A stretch of 64,000 nucleotides of DNA from Anaeromonas gelatinilytica (GTDB lineage Bacteria; Bacillota; Clostridia; Tissierellales; SIT17): positions 1-64,000 of the forward strand of contig NZ_WSFU01000134.1 of assembly GCF_016820635.1 (NCBI RefSeq). The letters run 5' to 3'. Under the pieces are notes generated by a model, which saw only the letters and a program-made list of their open reading frames with translations, did not search any database and had not been told where the DNA came from. Position numbers and translations under genes: made by a program. Every line of letters begins with the position of its first letter. Within the stretch, counting starts at the first letter, position 1. Below, in pieces: positions 30,813 to 40,590 of the stretch.

Positions 30813-32162
30813 CTATATTAAGAATAATAATCCTAAGGAAATTATTATACCTGTATATATTAAATCTACTATACAATATCCCATTATATCTCTAGCTCCA
30901 AGACCAGCGATACCTAATGCTGGTAATGCCCAAAATGGTTGTATAAGATTTGTCCATGCATCTCCCCATGCTATAGCCATACCGGTATCTGCTGCTGATA
31001 CACCTAGTTTTGCTGCTGCCGGCATCATGATTGGAGCCTGTACTGCCCATTGACCTCCACCAGAAGGCACAAAGAAATTCACTACTCCTGCACTCAAAAA
31101 TGAGAAAAATGGAAATGTCATAGCTGTAGATATATTTACAAATCCATTAGATATAACAGATGCTAAAGATACACCAGAAGCATTTACTCCAGTCATCATT
31201 CCCATTATTCCTGCATAAAATGGAAACTGAAGTATTATACCGCCTGTCCCCTTTGCTGCAACCGTTATAGCATTTAAAAATCTCCTTGGTGTTCCATGTA
31301 ATATTATTCCTGCAAATAAGAATATGAAATTAACTATATCTAAGTTTAAATCAAATCCATTATTCATAAAATAATATCCTATATAAATTAATCCCAAAAA
31401 TCCAACTATCATTGATAATATTGGGCTATTTTCCATTTTATCTGCAAATGTAGGATTTTCCACTTTTACATCTAGATCTTCATCTGCTAATAATTCTGGA
31501 TCTATTACAAATACATCATCTTCTTTTGGATGCATTGCTCTATTTAATAAAGGCATAGTAATTAATATTATTCCAAATATTATTAGATTATATGGTGCAA
31601 ATATAGTTTCACTTGTTGATATAGGAGATGTAACTATACCTGAAGTAGCTTCTGCTAGTCCTTTTCCTGCTGTACCTAATTGTAATGGTACTGAACCAGA
31701 TATCCCAGAATGCCATACTACGAATCCTGAATATCCTGATGCTATAAGTAATCTATAATCTACTCCTTTAATCTGCCTTGCTAATTCCCTTGAATATAAT
31801 GCTCCTATAACTAATCCAAATCCCCAATTAATCCAACATGCCAATATTGCAACAAAACTAACTGCAAATATTGCTTGTAATGGAGTCTTTGGTATTGATG
31901 CTAGTTTTTTTAATCCTTTTTTAATTATTGGTGCATTTGCTAATGTATGTCCTGTCACTAACACTAATGCCATCTGCATTGAAAAGGCTAATAAACTCCA
32001 AAAGCCTCCACCCCAATGGGCTATCATATCTATTGGTCCTTGATTCGTCATAAACATCCCAAATACAAATACTATTAATGATAGTATTGCTGCAAATAAA
32101 AACGGATCTGGTAAATACTTCTGTACTAATGAAACACAACCATTAGTGAATTTTTTAAACAT
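30813..32162 (-). CDS. atoE: Short-chain fatty acid transporter, AtoE family
   Basis: The 449-residue polytopic protein fits the AtoE family, with PSGGGQWAVQAPIMMPAA (about 375) and the WAYGLVIGALYSRELA-type loop (WINWGFGLVIGALYSRELARQIK, about 110). Members take up acetoacetate or butyrate in symport. It lies directly downstream of the CoA-transferase genes, giving an atoD-atoA-atoE operon for short-chain acid or ketone-body use or disposal. The start has AGGGGGGA. Confidence 0.9.
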   Translation of the reverse strand: MFKKFTNGCVSLVQKYLPDPFLFAAILSLIVFVFGMFMTNQGPIDMIAHWGGGFWSLLAFSMQMALVLVTGHTLANAPIIKKGLKKLASIPKTPLQAIFAVSFVAILACWINWGFGLVIGALYSRELARQIKGVDYRLLIASGYSGFVVWHSGISGSVPLQLGTAGKGLAEATSGIVTSPISTSETIFAPYNLIIFGIILITMPLLNRAMHPKEDDVFVIDPELLADEDLDVKVENPTFADKMENSPILSMIVGFLGLIYIGYYFMNNGFDLNLDIVNFIFLFAGIILHGTPRRFLNAITVAAKGTGGIILQFPFYAGIMGMMTGVNASGVSLASVISNGFVNISTAMTFPFFSFLSAGVVNFFVPSGGGQWAVQAPIMMPAAAKLGVSAADTGMAIAWGDAWTNLIQPFWALPALGIAGLGARDIMGYCIVDLIYTGIIISLGLLFLI

Positions 32163-32205
32163 AATATTCCCCCCTTATTTTAATTGCAAAAACTTTAATT
32201 AATTA

Positions 32206-32236
32206 TAGCCATTAGTCATAAAATGGCTAATGGCTA
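32206..32236. promoter_or_regulatory. Intercistronic hairpin between atoA and atoE
   Basis: TAGCCATTAG and CTAATGGCTA arms around an eleven-base loop, 5 bp after the atoA stop. A T run follows on the plus strand only, so it is not a good minus-strand terminator; attenuation or RNA stability is more likely. Confidence 0.45.
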
Positions 32237-32240
32237 TTTT

Positions 32241-32900
32241 TTAAACTTCCATTGTTTTTAAATCATCTGATATTATTAGCTCTGCTTCTGTAGCTGCTTT
32301 TACATCTTCTACTGTAACTTCTGGACCTAATTCTTTAAGAACTAATCCTTTATCTGTTACTTCTATTACTCCCATTTCTGTAATTATCAAGTTTACTTGT
32401 CCTGCAGCTGTAAGTGGTAATGAACACTCCTTAAGTATTTTTGGACTTCCTTTAGCTGTATGAGTCATTGCAACTATAACTTTTTTAGCACCTACTACTA
32501 AATCCATAGCTCCACCCATTCCTGGAACCATTTTCCCTGGTATCATCCAGTTAGCTAAATTACCTTCACCATCTACTTGTAATGCACCTAATACAGTTGC
32601 ATCTACATGACCACCTCTTATTATTCCAAAGGATACTCCACTGTCAAATGTAGCTCCACCTTTTTTGATTGTAACATATTGTCCACCAGCATTGGATACA
32701 TCTTTGTCCTCTTCTCCTTCTTTTGGAGAAGGTCCCAATCCTACAAATCCATTTTCTGATTGGAATGTCACATCAATTTCATCTGGAATAAAATTTGCTA
32801 CTAATGTTGGCAGACCAATTCCTAGATTTACTACGTCCCCATCGTGCAACTCTTTTGCTACTCTTTTAGCTATAAGCTCTTTTATTTGATTTTTATCCAT
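32241..32900 (-). CDS. atoA: CoA transferase subunit B (AtoA type)
   Basis: The 219-residue protein is a family I CoA-transferase beta subunit. The catalytic Glu is in the [12 protein letters not shown] motif (about residue 50), preceded by [13 protein letters not shown]. It exchanges CoA between acetate, acetoacetate or butyrate. Its ATG overlaps the stop of the alpha-subunit gene as TAATG, so the two are translationally coupled. Confidence 0.93.
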   Translation of the reverse strand: MDKNQIKELIAKRVAKELHDGDVVNLGIGLPTLVANFIPDEIDVTFQSENGFVGLGPSPKEGEEDKDVSNAGGQYVTIKKGGATFDSGVSFGIIRGGHVDATVLGALQVDGEGNLANWMIPGKMVPGMGGAMDLVVGAKKVIVAMTHTAKGSPKILKECSLPLTAAGQVNLIITEMGVIEVTDKGLVLKELGPEVTVEDVKAATEAELIISDDLKTMEV

Positions 32901-33556
32901 TATTTAGCACCTCCATCAACCATATAAGTAGTAAAGATGTTTGGTGTCATAACATCATCTGGATCTAACTCTCCAGTTTCAACTATTTTTTCTGCCTCCA
33001 CTATTACTATATCAGCAGCTGTTGCCATTATAGGATTAAAGTTTTTAGCTGTTTTATTGTAACGAATATTACCTTTTTTATCTACTTTATCTGCCTTTAT
33101 TAAAGCCACATCTGCTTTAATTGGTAATTCAAGAAGGTATTCTACTCCATCCACTTCAATTTTCTTCTTACCTTCCTCCACTACTGTTCCAACTCCTGTT
33201 GAAGTAAGTATTCCACCAAGACCATATCCAGCAGCTCTAATTTGCTCTGCTAATGTTCCTTGAGGTACTAATTGAACTTCTAACTCTCCCTCATTCATTT
33301 GTCTTCCTGTTTCTTTGTTTGTTCCTATGTGTGAAGCTATAACCTTCTTAGCTTGTTTATTTACTACAAGCTTTCCTATACCTTTATCTACAAAGCCAGT
33401 ATCATTAGCTATTATTGTTAGATCCTTCACTCCCTTTTCTACTAAAGCATCTACAAGCTTCTCTGGAGTTCCTACCGCCAAGAACCCGCCAATCATAACT
33501 GTCATTCCATCTTCGATATGATTTATAGCTTCATCAATAGAGATTAATTTGTTCAT
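32900..33556 (-). CDS. atoD: CoA transferase subunit A (AtoD type)
   Basis: A protein of about 218 residues from the ATG at 33556 ([18 protein letters not shown]), chosen because GGGGGTG lies six bases upstream; the frame opens 11 codons earlier without a site. The CoA-binding segment [16 protein letters not shown] (about 26) marks family I alpha subunits. It heads the atoD-atoA-atoE operon. In an amino-acid fermenting anaerobe this pair could be acetate:acetoacetate or butyryl-CoA:acetate transferase. Confidence 0.92.
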   Translation of the reverse strand: MNKLISIDEAINHIEDGMTVMIGGFLAVGTPEKLVDALVEKGVKDLTIIANDTGFVDKGIGKLVVNKQAKKVIASHIGTNKETGRQMNEGELEVQLVPQGTLAEQIRAAGYGLGGILTSTGVGTVVEEGKKKIEVDGVEYLLELPIKADVALIKADKVDKKGNIRYNKTAKNFNPIMATAADIVIVEAEKIVETGELDPDDVMTPNIFTTYMVDGGAK

Positions 33557-33654
33557 TTTATACACCCCCATGTTATATTTACCTTTCACTACAAATTATT
33601 CTATCACAAAGGTAAAAAATTTACCATCCTACTAATTCTTATATATTGTTAATA

Positions 33655-34062
33655 TTATCCTAAATGTATTACTTCAATATGTGGAGCATAGTCAAACCAG
33701 TTTATTTCTGGCTCATAAGCTTTAGAAAATACAACCCTTGTTATCCCTGAAGTTATTATTAATTTTTGGCATTCAGTACAGGGTTGATGAGTAACATAAA
33801 TAGTAGCACCTTTTCTCTCATCTGGCGTAGTTTCTAATAGACAATTCATCTCTGCATGAATCGTTCTCTTACAATGACCATTTATCATATAACATCCATC
33901 ATCATCACAATGAGGTAATTTTGCAGGACTACCATTATATCCTGTCCCTTTTATTCGTTTATCCTTTACAATTACAGCTCCCACACGAAGTCTAGGACAA
34001 GTACTTCTCTCCGCAACCTTATAAGCAATATCCATAAAATATGCATCCCAATCTTTTCTCAT
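33655..34062 (-). CDS. comEB: dCMP deaminase family protein
   Basis: The 135-residue zinc enzyme has HAEMN (about 80) and PCTEC (about 108), the catalytic Glu and zinc ligands of cytidine/deoxycytidylate deaminases. It converts dCMP to dUMP for dTMP synthesis. It is 100 bp from upp; two REP-like elements in opposite orientation fill that gap, one ending 18 bp before its start, just ahead of the TGGAGG site. Confidence 0.92.
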   Translation of the reverse strand: MRKDWDAYFMDIAYKVAERSTCPRLRVGAVIVKDKRIKGTGYNGSPAKLPHCDDDGCYMINGHCKRTIHAEMNCLLETTPDERKGATIYVTHQPCTECQKLIITSGITRVVFSKAYEPEINWFDYAPHIEVIHLG

Positions 34063-34079
34063 ATTTCAACCTCCAAAAG

Positions 34080-34108
34080 TGGGACAGGGGGACGGTTCCT
34101 CTGTCCCA
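34080..34108 (-). repeat. REP-like element, copy 3 (core only)
   Basis: TGGGACA and TGTCCCA arms with the loop read as GGGGACGGTTC, so opposite in orientation to copy 4. The TGTCGAA box is absent. It lies just upstream of the ribosome site of the dCMP deaminase gene. Confidence 0.88.
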
Positions 34109-34132
34109 TAATTGTATACAAGAATACAAAAG

Positions 34133-34161
34133 TGGGACAGGAGAACCGTCCCCCTGTCCCA
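34133..34161 (+). repeat. REP-like element, copy 4 (core only)
   Basis: TGGGACAG and CTGTCCCA arms around GAGAACCGTCCCC. With copy 3 it forms an inverted pair separated by 24 bp. It ends 2 bp before the upp stop codon. Confidence 0.88.
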
Positions 34162-34163
34162 TA

Positions 34164-34793
34164 TTATTTGGTACCAAATAATCTATCTCCAGCATCTCCT
34201 AAGCCTGGAACTATATAGGCATGATCATTTAATTTTTCGTCTAATCCTGCTAAGTATATATCTACATCAGGATGAGTTTCTTGTACTGATTTTACCCCTT
34301 CTGGTGCAGCTATTAAACACATTAACCTAATGTTTCTTGCTCCTCTTTTTTTAAGAGCATCTATTGCTGCGATTGCAGATCCTCCTGTTGCAAGCATAGG
34401 ATCTGTTACTATAAAATCTCTTTCTTCCACATCTGATGGAAGCTTACAATAATATTCCACTGGTTCTAAGGTATCAGGATCTCTATACAGTCCCACATGT
34501 CCTACTTTTGCAGCAGGTAGTAAGCTCAACATTCCTTCTACCATTCCTAATCCAGCTCTCAAAATTGGTACTATTCCTAATTTTTTACCAGATATGATTT
34601 GAGATTTCGTTTTTGCTACAGGTGTTTCTATATCTATTTCTTCTAACTCAAGGTTTCTTGTTACTTCATAACCCATTAACATTGCTACTTCCTTCACCAA
34701 TTCTCTGAATGATTTAGAACCAGTATTTTTATCTCTAATAAAGGTAAGCTTGTGCTTTATTAATGGGTGATCCATCACATATAATTCGCTCAT
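34164..34793 (-). CDS. upp: Uracil phosphoribosyltransferase
   Basis: The 209-residue protein has the family length. The PRPP-binding loop is [17 protein letters not shown] (about 128) and the uracil-binding tail is [17 protein letters not shown]. It salvages uracil to UMP using PRPP. The rpiB-upp order matches the ywl-upp-atp region of Bacillus, where glyA lies between; glyA is not present here. Confidence 0.97.
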   Translation of the reverse strand: MSELYVMDHPLIKHKLTFIRDKNTGSKSFRELVKEVAMLMGYEVTRNLELEEIDIETPVAKTKSQIISGKKLGIVPILRAGLGMVEGMLSLLPAAKVGHVGLYRDPDTLEPVEYYCKLPSDVEERDFIVTDPMLATGGSAIAAIDALKKRGARNIRLMCLIAAPEGVKSVQETHPDVDIYLAGLDEKLNDHAYIVPGLGDAGDRLFGTK

Positions 34794-34833
34794 AACACAT
34801 CTCCTTTCTAAAGGTTTTGTACAATCTCATATA

Positions 34834-35280
34834 TTATAACATATTATTTTCTATATCTATAATTTTATCTACTCTTCTTTCATGTCTTCCACCTTCAAAT
34901 TCTGCCTTTAAAAAGGAATCTACTATTTCTTTTGCTAAATCTTTCCCTAAAACTCTTCCTCCCAATGCTATTACATTTGCATTATTATGCATACTTGCCA
35001 TCTTAGCAGAGTACGTATCTGAACATAAAGCACATCTTATTCCTTTAACTTTATTACATGCTATAGAAATACCTATTCCAGTACCACATACTACTATACC
35101 TTTATCATATTCACCTTTAGCCACTGCTTCTGATACCTTCTTACCAAAATCAGGATAGTCTACTGAATCCTCTGAATATGTTCCAAAATCTTTAATAGGT
35201 ATTCCTTTATCTTCTAAATGTTTTCTTATTTCTTCCTTTAACTCAAGACCTCCATGATCACTTCCTACTGCTATTTTCAT
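34834..35280 (-). CDS. rpiB: Ribose 5-phosphate isomerase B
   Basis: The 148-residue protein begins MKIAVGSDHGGLELKEEI and contains CGTGIGISIACNKVKGIRCALC with the catalytic Cys (about residue 66), both diagnostic of RpiB/LacAB. It interconverts ribose 5-phosphate and ribulose 5-phosphate. It lies 10 bp after the phosphatase gene, in the ywlC-ywlE-ywlF order of Bacillus. Confidence 0.96.
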   Translation of the reverse strand: MKIAVGSDHGGLELKEEIRKHLEDKGIPIKDFGTYSEDSVDYPDFGKKVSEAVAKGEYDKGIVVCGTGIGISIACNKVKGIRCALCSDTYSAKMASMHNNANVIALGGRVLGKDLAKEIVDSFLKAEFEGGRHERRVDKIIDIENNML

Positions 35281-35290
35281 TATATTCCTC

Positions 35291-35752
35291 CTATTTATTT
35301 TTTATTTTCTTTATCACTTTTTCCAGTGCTTCTCTTATTTCATCTGCATTCTTTCTATATATTTCCACTGAACGACCAAATGGATCTTTTATATCTAAGT
35401 CATCTTTTCCATGAGCAAATTCCTTTAATGTATATGTTTTATCCCTTGCATCTTCATATAAATTTAATAATATAATTTTATGGTTATAAGTCATAGTTAA
35501 TATCAAATCTGCATTTTCTACATCTTTTCTTGTTATTGATTTAGCTCTATGTTTAGAAAGATCTATACCATCTTCCTTCATAATTTCAATTGCATGTTTC
35601 GATGCTTTACTTCCATTTATTGCAGATAATCCTCTAGAATGAATATTTATATCTATTTTCTCATCCATATTTTTTACAATATCCTTTAAAACGACCTCTG
35701 CCATACTACTTCTACAAGTATTTCCTGTACATACAAAAAGAATATTTCTCAA
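35291..35752 (-). CDS. ywlE: Low molecular weight protein arginine/tyrosine phosphatase
   Basis: The 153-residue protein has the phosphate loop CTGNTCRSSMAE (Cys 8) and the acid DP motif in LDIKDPFGRS (about 119). Threonine follows the first Asn in the loop (CTGNTCRS), which in B. subtilis YwlE favours phospho-arginine over phospho-tyrosine. It therefore probably dephosphorylates arginine residues marked for Clp proteolysis. Its place between ywlC and rpiB supports that. Confidence 0.92.
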   Translation of the reverse strand: MRNILFVCTGNTCRSSMAEVVLKDIVKNMDEKIDINIHSRGLSAINGSKASKHAIEIMKEDGIDLSKHRAKSITRKDVENADLILTMTYNHKIILLNLYEDARDKTYTLKEFAHGKDDLDIKDPFGRSVEIYRKNADEIREALEKVIKKIKNK

Positions 35753-35763
35753 AAAATCACTCC

Positions 35764-36807
35764 CTATAGATTTTCTATGTCAAACCCCGCTGCCTTTTCC
35801 ATTCTGTTCATTATTGCTTTACCTATCCCAAATTTTTCTACCCCTTCTGCTAGGATAATATCCACATTCATTCTATCAAATTCCCTAAGAGAATTAAAGA
35901 AATTTGAAGCTATTGTACTTGGATTTTTTCTATCTCCTACAACTATTGTTATATCACAAGGATAACTCCATTTACTTTGTTCTGTAGCTAATATTCCTAC
36001 CTTTAATCCCTTTTGTGTAAATTCTTGATATAACTTATTTATTCTATTAATCATTTGATGCAATTCTCCGTTTATAATCTTCATTTTAGCATTAGGAGAA
36101 TAATGCTTATATTTTTGGCCTGGAGATTTAGGAATAATATCCTTGTTTTTTCCTTTTAGAGCAGGATCAACATTAACCTCTGAAAAAACATTTAATAAAT
36201 CTTCTTCTGTTATTCCTCCGGGTCTAAGTATTGTTGGAATATCTTCTGTAACATCTACTACTGTAGACTCTACTCCTACCCCTGTTCTTCCTCCATCTAC
36301 TATGGCATCTACTTTACCTTTCAAATCTTCTATTACATGATTTGCGTCAGTAGGACTTGGTCTTCCTGATATATTAGCACTAGGGGCAGCTATTGGTAAA
36401 TTAGCTAATTCTATGATTTTCCTTGCAATAGCATGATTGGGCATCCTTATAGCTACAGTATCTAATCCTGCTGTTATTATATCAGGGACTTTTTCACATT
36501 TCTTCATTATCAATGTAAGAGGGCCTGGCCAAAATTTTTCCATTAAAATATAAGCCTTCTCAGGAATTTCTAAAACTAGATCTTCCAATTGATTAGTATC
36601 AGATATATGAACTATCAAAGGATTATCCTGAGGCCTTCCTTTAGCTATAAATATTTTCTTTGTTGCTTCCTCATCCAAAGCATTAGCACCTAATCCATAT
36701 ACTGTTTCTGTAGGTATTGCAACTAGCCCTCCACTTTTAAGAATTTCTGCTGCTTTTTTTAATCCTACTAAATCTTCAGATTTTATTATCATTGTTTCCC
36801 TTTTCAT
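35764..36807 (-). CDS. ywlC: Threonylcarbamoyl-AMP synthase (Sua5/YwlC)
   Basis: The 347-residue protein has a YrdC domain (about 10-205; IPTETVYGLGANA, KGRPQDNPLIVHI, PSANISGRPSPT) and a C-terminal Sua5 domain (about 220-345), the long form typical of Firmicutes. It makes threonylcarbamoyl-AMP from threonine, bicarbonate and ATP, the first step of the universal t6A37 tRNA modification. Either the first Met or Met6 could start; both have a purine-rich site. Confidence 0.96.
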   Translation of the reverse strand: MKRETMIIKSEDLVGLKKAAEILKSGGLVAIPTETVYGLGANALDEEATKKIFIAKGRPQDNPLIVHISDTNQLEDLVLEIPEKAYILMEKFWPGPLTLIMKKCEKVPDIITAGLDTVAIRMPNHAIARKIIELANLPIAAPSANISGRPSPTDANHVIEDLKGKVDAIVDGGRTGVGVESTVVDVTEDIPTILRPGGITEEDLLNVFSEVNVDPALKGKNKDIIPKSPGQKYKHYSPNAKMKIINGELHQMINRINKLYQEFTQKGLKVGILATEQSKWSYPCDITIVVGDRKNPSTIASNFFNSLREFDRMNVDIILAEGVEKFGIGKAIMNRMEKAAGFDIENL

Positions 36808-36951
36808 TTTATCCCTTCTTACTGCTTTTTCTTCCTTACATATTATATATTATTTTTATCCTTATATCTAGGATATATCCAATACTGATATAACATAATC
36901 TATATTTTCACGGAATAGAATTAATTAAGATTCTTTTTTAGAGGTGAAATA

Positions 36952-37686
36952 ATGGAAATATATTTAGCTACACTTATTGGTTTTCTTATCGGCATAATCG
37001 GAACCGGACTCGGAGGAACACTCACTATTTTCCTTGTAAATCCAAATAATAAATTTCTTAGTATGCTTTTAGGTCTTACTGCTGGTCTTATGCTTTCTAT
37101 CATCACTTTTGATTTAATGCCTGAAGCCATAACTTTAGGCGGTTTAACTATAGTTATAATTGGCATTATATTTGGAATAATGTTAGTTTTGTTAATAGAA
37201 GATATATTTTATAAAGCAAATAAAAAATGTAAAAACATGAAAGAAGGTTTCTTAAAAACAGGATTACTAATGGGAATAGGCATTGCTCTACATAATCTTC
37301 CAGAAGGTTTAGCAATAGGCTCCGGTTTCATGTTTACTTCAGATATTGGAATAAAAGTAGGTATAATTATAGCATTACATAATATTCCTGAAGGAATGGC
37401 CATGGCCACTCCTTTAAGAATGAGCGGATTTAGAAAACTCAAAGTAATATTTCTAACATTATTAGCTGGGATTCCTACAGGTATAGGCGCCTTTTTGGGA
37501 GCTGTGCTTGGTAATATATCAGATATATTTATTGGACTATGCTTAGCTATAGCCGCTGGAACTATGTTATATATAATCTGTGGAGAACTCATCCCAAATT
37601 CTAAAAATATCCACAAAGGAAGAATATCTACATTAGGTTTATCCACAGGTTTTATACTTGGGCTCATACTTATAGAATGTCTATAA
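36952..37686 (+). CDS. ZIP family metal transporter
   Basis: The 244-residue protein has about eight membrane helices. The metal sites are in helices 4 and 5: HNLPEGLAIGSG (about 106) and HNIPEGMAMATPL (about 144). There is a short Lys/Cys loop (NKKCKNMKE) but no long His-rich loop. It should import zinc, iron or manganese. It stands alone on the plus strand opposite ywlC. In Bacillus this spot holds mntP, also a metal transporter, of another family. Confidence 0.93.
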   Translation: MEIYLATLIGFLIGIIGTGLGGTLTIFLVNPNNKFLSMLLGLTAGLMLSIITFDLMPEAITLGGLTIVIIGIIFGIMLVLLIEDIFYKANKKCKNMKEGFLKTGLLMGIGIALHNLPEGLAIGSGFMFTSDIGIKVGIIIALHNIPEGMAMATPLRMSGFRKLKVIFLTLLAGIPTGIGAFLGAVLGNISDIFIGLCLAIAAGTMLYIICGELIPNSKNIHKGRISTLGLSTGFILGLILIECL

Positions 37687-37699
37687 CTATATACTTGAT

Positions 37700-37735
37700 A
37701 AAAGAGTCTTGAAAAAATTTTTTCAAGACTCTTTT
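37700..37735. terminator. Bidirectional terminator, ZIP and CPA genes
   Basis: AAAAGAGTCTTGAAAAAA and its exact complement form a 36-bp perfect palindrome between convergent genes, with T tracts on both sides. Confidence 0.85.
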
Positions 37736-38898
37736 ATTATTTTAGCTTTATCACTATAAACTTTCTTTAATAATATAGGAGTTATAATTGTCGAAGCCAA
37801 TACCAACAATACCACTCCAGTAAATACATCTTGACCTATTACATCTATACTTAACCCTAAATTTGCAACGATAAGAGCAACTTCTGCTCTGGGCACCATA
37901 CCTATTCCTATTTGTAATGATTCTCTAGTAGTAAATTTGGATATCCTACCTCCAACATAACAACCTCCAACTTTTCCTAAAATAGCAGCAGTAATTATCA
38001 CTACACTGAGTAATACGCTTCCACCTATATTATCTAACTTCACTCCCAACCCAATATTCATAAAAAATATTGGAGTGAATATTGAATAAGCTACTCTTTG
38101 TATCTCATGAGAAACTCTATTCCTGTGCGGAGTACAAGAAAATATCACTCCCGTTATATATGCACCAATAATTGCTGCTACACCCAATTCTTCCGCTATA
38201 AAAGCTAATGAGAATGAAAATATTAATGCCAATGTCAACAATTTATTCTCTCGATTTACCTTGTCAGAAAATTTAGTCAATGATTTAGAAAATATAACGC
38301 CTATTACTAATGATATTACAAAGAAAAATATAATCTTTCCTAATACAAATATAATATTACTATTCTGTGTAGGATCCACTATACCTACTACAAGAGTAAC
38401 TAATATTATACCTACTACATCATCTATAATAGCCGCTCCTAATATTCCGATCCCTTGACGCGTCCTTAGCTGACCTAATTCTCTAAGGGTTTGTACTGTA
38501 ATACTCACACTAGTTGCTGTAAGTATTACTCCTACAAATATTGCTTCATTTAATGCTACTGTTCCTTTCAATAATAGTATCCCTATCATTCCTAATATCA
38601 TGGGTCCTAAGACTCCTCCCAAAGCTATGGAAGTAGAAGATTTACTAGAAGACTTCAAATCATCTAAATCTGTCTCAAGGCCTGCTATGAACATTAGAAG
38701 TATGACTCCTATTTGAGCTATTTGCTCTATAAATTCAGTACTTTTTATTATGTTAAGTATTGATGGTCCAATAAGCAATCCAAATATTATTTGTCCTAAT
38801 ACTTGTGGTTGCTTTAATTTACTACTAATATATCCACCTACACTTGCAAAGAATAAAAGCATTGCTATATCCTTTAAGAACATTAAACTACTTTCCAT
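37723..38898 (-). CDS. Monovalent cation:proton antiporter (CPA2 type)
   Basis: The 391-residue protein has the CPA2/KefB-type transport domain with 12-13 helices. Conserved features are ISSKLKQPQVLGQIIFGLLIGP near the N-terminus, LETDLDDLK, and the ion-site AIIDDVVGIILVTL (about 155, Asp-Asp). It lacks any C-terminal regulatory RCK domain. It would exchange K+ or Na+ for H+ and fits a sodium-based cell economy. It lies between the ZIP gene and prfA on the minus strand. Confidence 0.88.
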   Translation of the reverse strand: MESSLMFLKDIAMLLFFASVGGYISSKLKQPQVLGQIIFGLLIGPSILNIIKSTEFIEQIAQIGVILLMFIAGLETDLDDLKSSSKSSTSIALGGVLGPMILGMIGILLLKGTVALNEAIFVGVILTATSVSITVQTLRELGQLRTRQGIGILGAAIIDDVVGIILVTLVVGIVDPTQNSNIIFVLGKIIFFFVISLVIGVIFSKSLTKFSDKVNRENKLLTLALIFSFSLAFIAEELGVAAIIGAYITGVIFSCTPHRNRVSHEIQRVAYSIFTPIFFMNIGLGVKLDNIGGSVLLSVVIITAAILGKVGGCYVGGRISKFTTRESLQIGIGMVPRAEVALIVANLGLSIDVIGQDVFTGVVLLVLASTIITPILLKKVYSDKAKIIKES

Positions 38899-38933
38899 CA
38901 GTCATTACCTCCAAAGACAATACTATGAAGATA

Positions 38934-40004
38934 TTATTCTTCAATATTTCTAAGTTTTTCAGTTTGATCACTAGTAATCAATGCATCTATCATTTCTTCT
39001 ATATCTCCATCTAAGAAATTATCTAGCTTATATACTGTTAAATTAATTCTATGATCAGTTATCCTTCCTTGAGGATAATTGTAAGTTCTGATTCTTTCAC
39101 TTCTATCTCCAGTTCCCACTTGAATCTTTCTAGCTTCTGCAATTTCAGCATTTTGTTCTGATATTTGTTTTTCATATATTCTAGCCTTTAATACTTTAAA
39201 AGCTTTCTCCTTATTTTTTAACTGAGATTTCTCATCTTGCATAGCAACTACTATACCTGTTGGTTCATGAGTAAGTCTAACCGCTGAGTCAGTAGTATTA
39301 ACACTCTGTCCTCCATTACCTGAAGACCGATATACATCCACACGAACATCATTCATATTTATCTCTACTTCTACATCATCCACCTCAGGTAATACTGCTA
39401 CTGTAGATGTAGATGTATGAATACGTCCTCCAGATTCCGTAGCTGGAATCCTTTGAACCCTATGAACTCCAGATTCATACTTAAGCTTAGAATAAGCACC
39501 CTTACCTTTAATCATAAATACTATTTCTTTAAATCCTCCAATTCCTTGAGTGCTAGTATTCATAATATCTACTTTCCACCCTTGTCTTTCTCCATATCTT
39601 GAATACATTCTAAATAAGTCTCCTGCAAAAATACCAGCTTCATCTCCACCAGCCCCTGCACGAATTTCCACTATAACATTTTTATCATCATTAGGATCTT
39701 TAGGTATCAAAAGGAATTCTATTTCTTCTTCTAATTTTACTTTTCTTTCATTAAGATCATTTAATTCTTCCTTTACCATTTCTTTGAAATCATCTTCTAA
39801 TTTATCATTCAACATTTCCTTTGACTCTTTTATTCCTTCGATTACTTCTATATATTCTCTATATTTATTTACTATTGGCTCTATTTCTGCATGTTCTTTT
39901 ACATATTTCTGCCATTCATTAGTTCTATTTATTATCTCAGGATCACTTATTTTATGATTAAGATCTTTATATTTTTCTTCAAGAAAATCTAATTTTTCTA
40001 ACAT
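38934..40004 (-). CDS. prfA: Peptide chain release factor 1
   Basis: The protein has about 356 residues from the ATG at 40004, which has AGGAG 8 bp upstream; a GTG three codons earlier overlaps that site. The GGQ motif is in [17 protein letters not shown] (about 230), which enters the peptidyl-transferase centre, and the stop-codon PxT-type region is RIPATESGG (about 183). It terminates at UAA and UAG. It follows prmC, whose product methylates the GGQ glutamine, with two transporter genes inserted between. Confidence 0.96.
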   Translation of the reverse strand: MLEKLDFLEEKYKDLNHKISDPEIINRTNEWQKYVKEHAEIEPIVNKYREYIEVIEGIKESKEMLNDKLEDDFKEMVKEELNDLNERKVKLEEEIEFLLIPKDPNDDKNVIVEIRAGAGGDEAGIFAGDLFRMYSRYGERQGWKVDIMNTSTQGIGGFKEIVFMIKGKGAYSKLKYESGVHRVQRIPATESGGRIHTSTSTVAVLPEVDDVEVEINMNDVRVDVYRSSGNGGQSVNTTDSAVRLTHEPTGIVVAMQDEKSQLKNKEKAFKVLKARIYEKQISEQNAEIAEARKIQVGTGDRSERIRTYNYPQGRITDHRINLTVYKLDNFLDGDIEEMIDALITSDQTEKLRNIEE

Positions 40005-40070
40005 AAATTTCACTCCTACTATTTATTCATTAAATATATATTATATCAAATTATTTCTAATAAGTCGACA

Positions 40071-40589
40071 TCAATAAAGTAAAATTCCTGTTATTCCAGC
40101 TCCTATTATACACATAATTGGGTTAATCTTCTTTATTCCTACCAAATAAAACATTGTAATAGCTATTATTACACCTTTAAAATCCGATATTGACTCTCTT
40201 CCTACCGAATATAATGCTGATGCCACCAAGCCTAATACTGTAGGTCTTATTCCTCTAAAAATCCAATCTACATATTTTGAATTTTTAAATTTTTCTAGGA
40301 AGTGAGCAATAGTTGTTATTATTATAAATGAAGGTAATATTACTGACATAGTAGATACTACTGAGCCTAATACTCCATTTATATTATACCCCAAAAATGT
40401 TGCAGCATTTATTGCTATCGGTCCTGGAGTTACTTGAGATATGGCTAACATATCTACAAATTCTCCTGAAGTTATCCAACCATGACTCTCTATTAATTCT
40501 TCTTGAATAAAAGGAATCATAGCAAGGCCTCCTCCAAAACTAAATAAACCTATTTTAAAATAAGATAAAAATAGATTTAATAAAACCAT
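40071..40589 (-). CDS. Chromate transporter half-protein (ChrA family)
   Basis: The protein has about 172 residues from the ATG at 40589 with AAAGGAGG upstream. It is one half of a two-gene ChrA pump: FSFGGGLAMIPFIQEEL, then SQVTPGPIAINAATFLGY. Such halves pair with the adjacent gene to form a full inverted-topology carrier, exporting chromate or, in many anaerobes, an unknown oxyanion. It begins 1 bp after the upstream half ends. Confidence 0.88.
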   Translation of the reverse strand: MVLLNLFLSYFKIGLFSFGGGLAMIPFIQEELIESHGWITSGEFVDMLAISQVTPGPIAINAATFLGYNINGVLGSVVSTMSVILPSFIIITTIAHFLEKFKNSKYVDWIFRGIRPTVLGLVASALYSVGRESISDFKGVIIAITMFYLVGIKKINPIMCIIGAGITGILLY

Positions 40590-40590
40590 A

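Noticed and set aside
34112-34330. Small frame starting beside REP copy 4
   Set aside because: Antisense to upp and built partly from REP sequence; no ribosome site.
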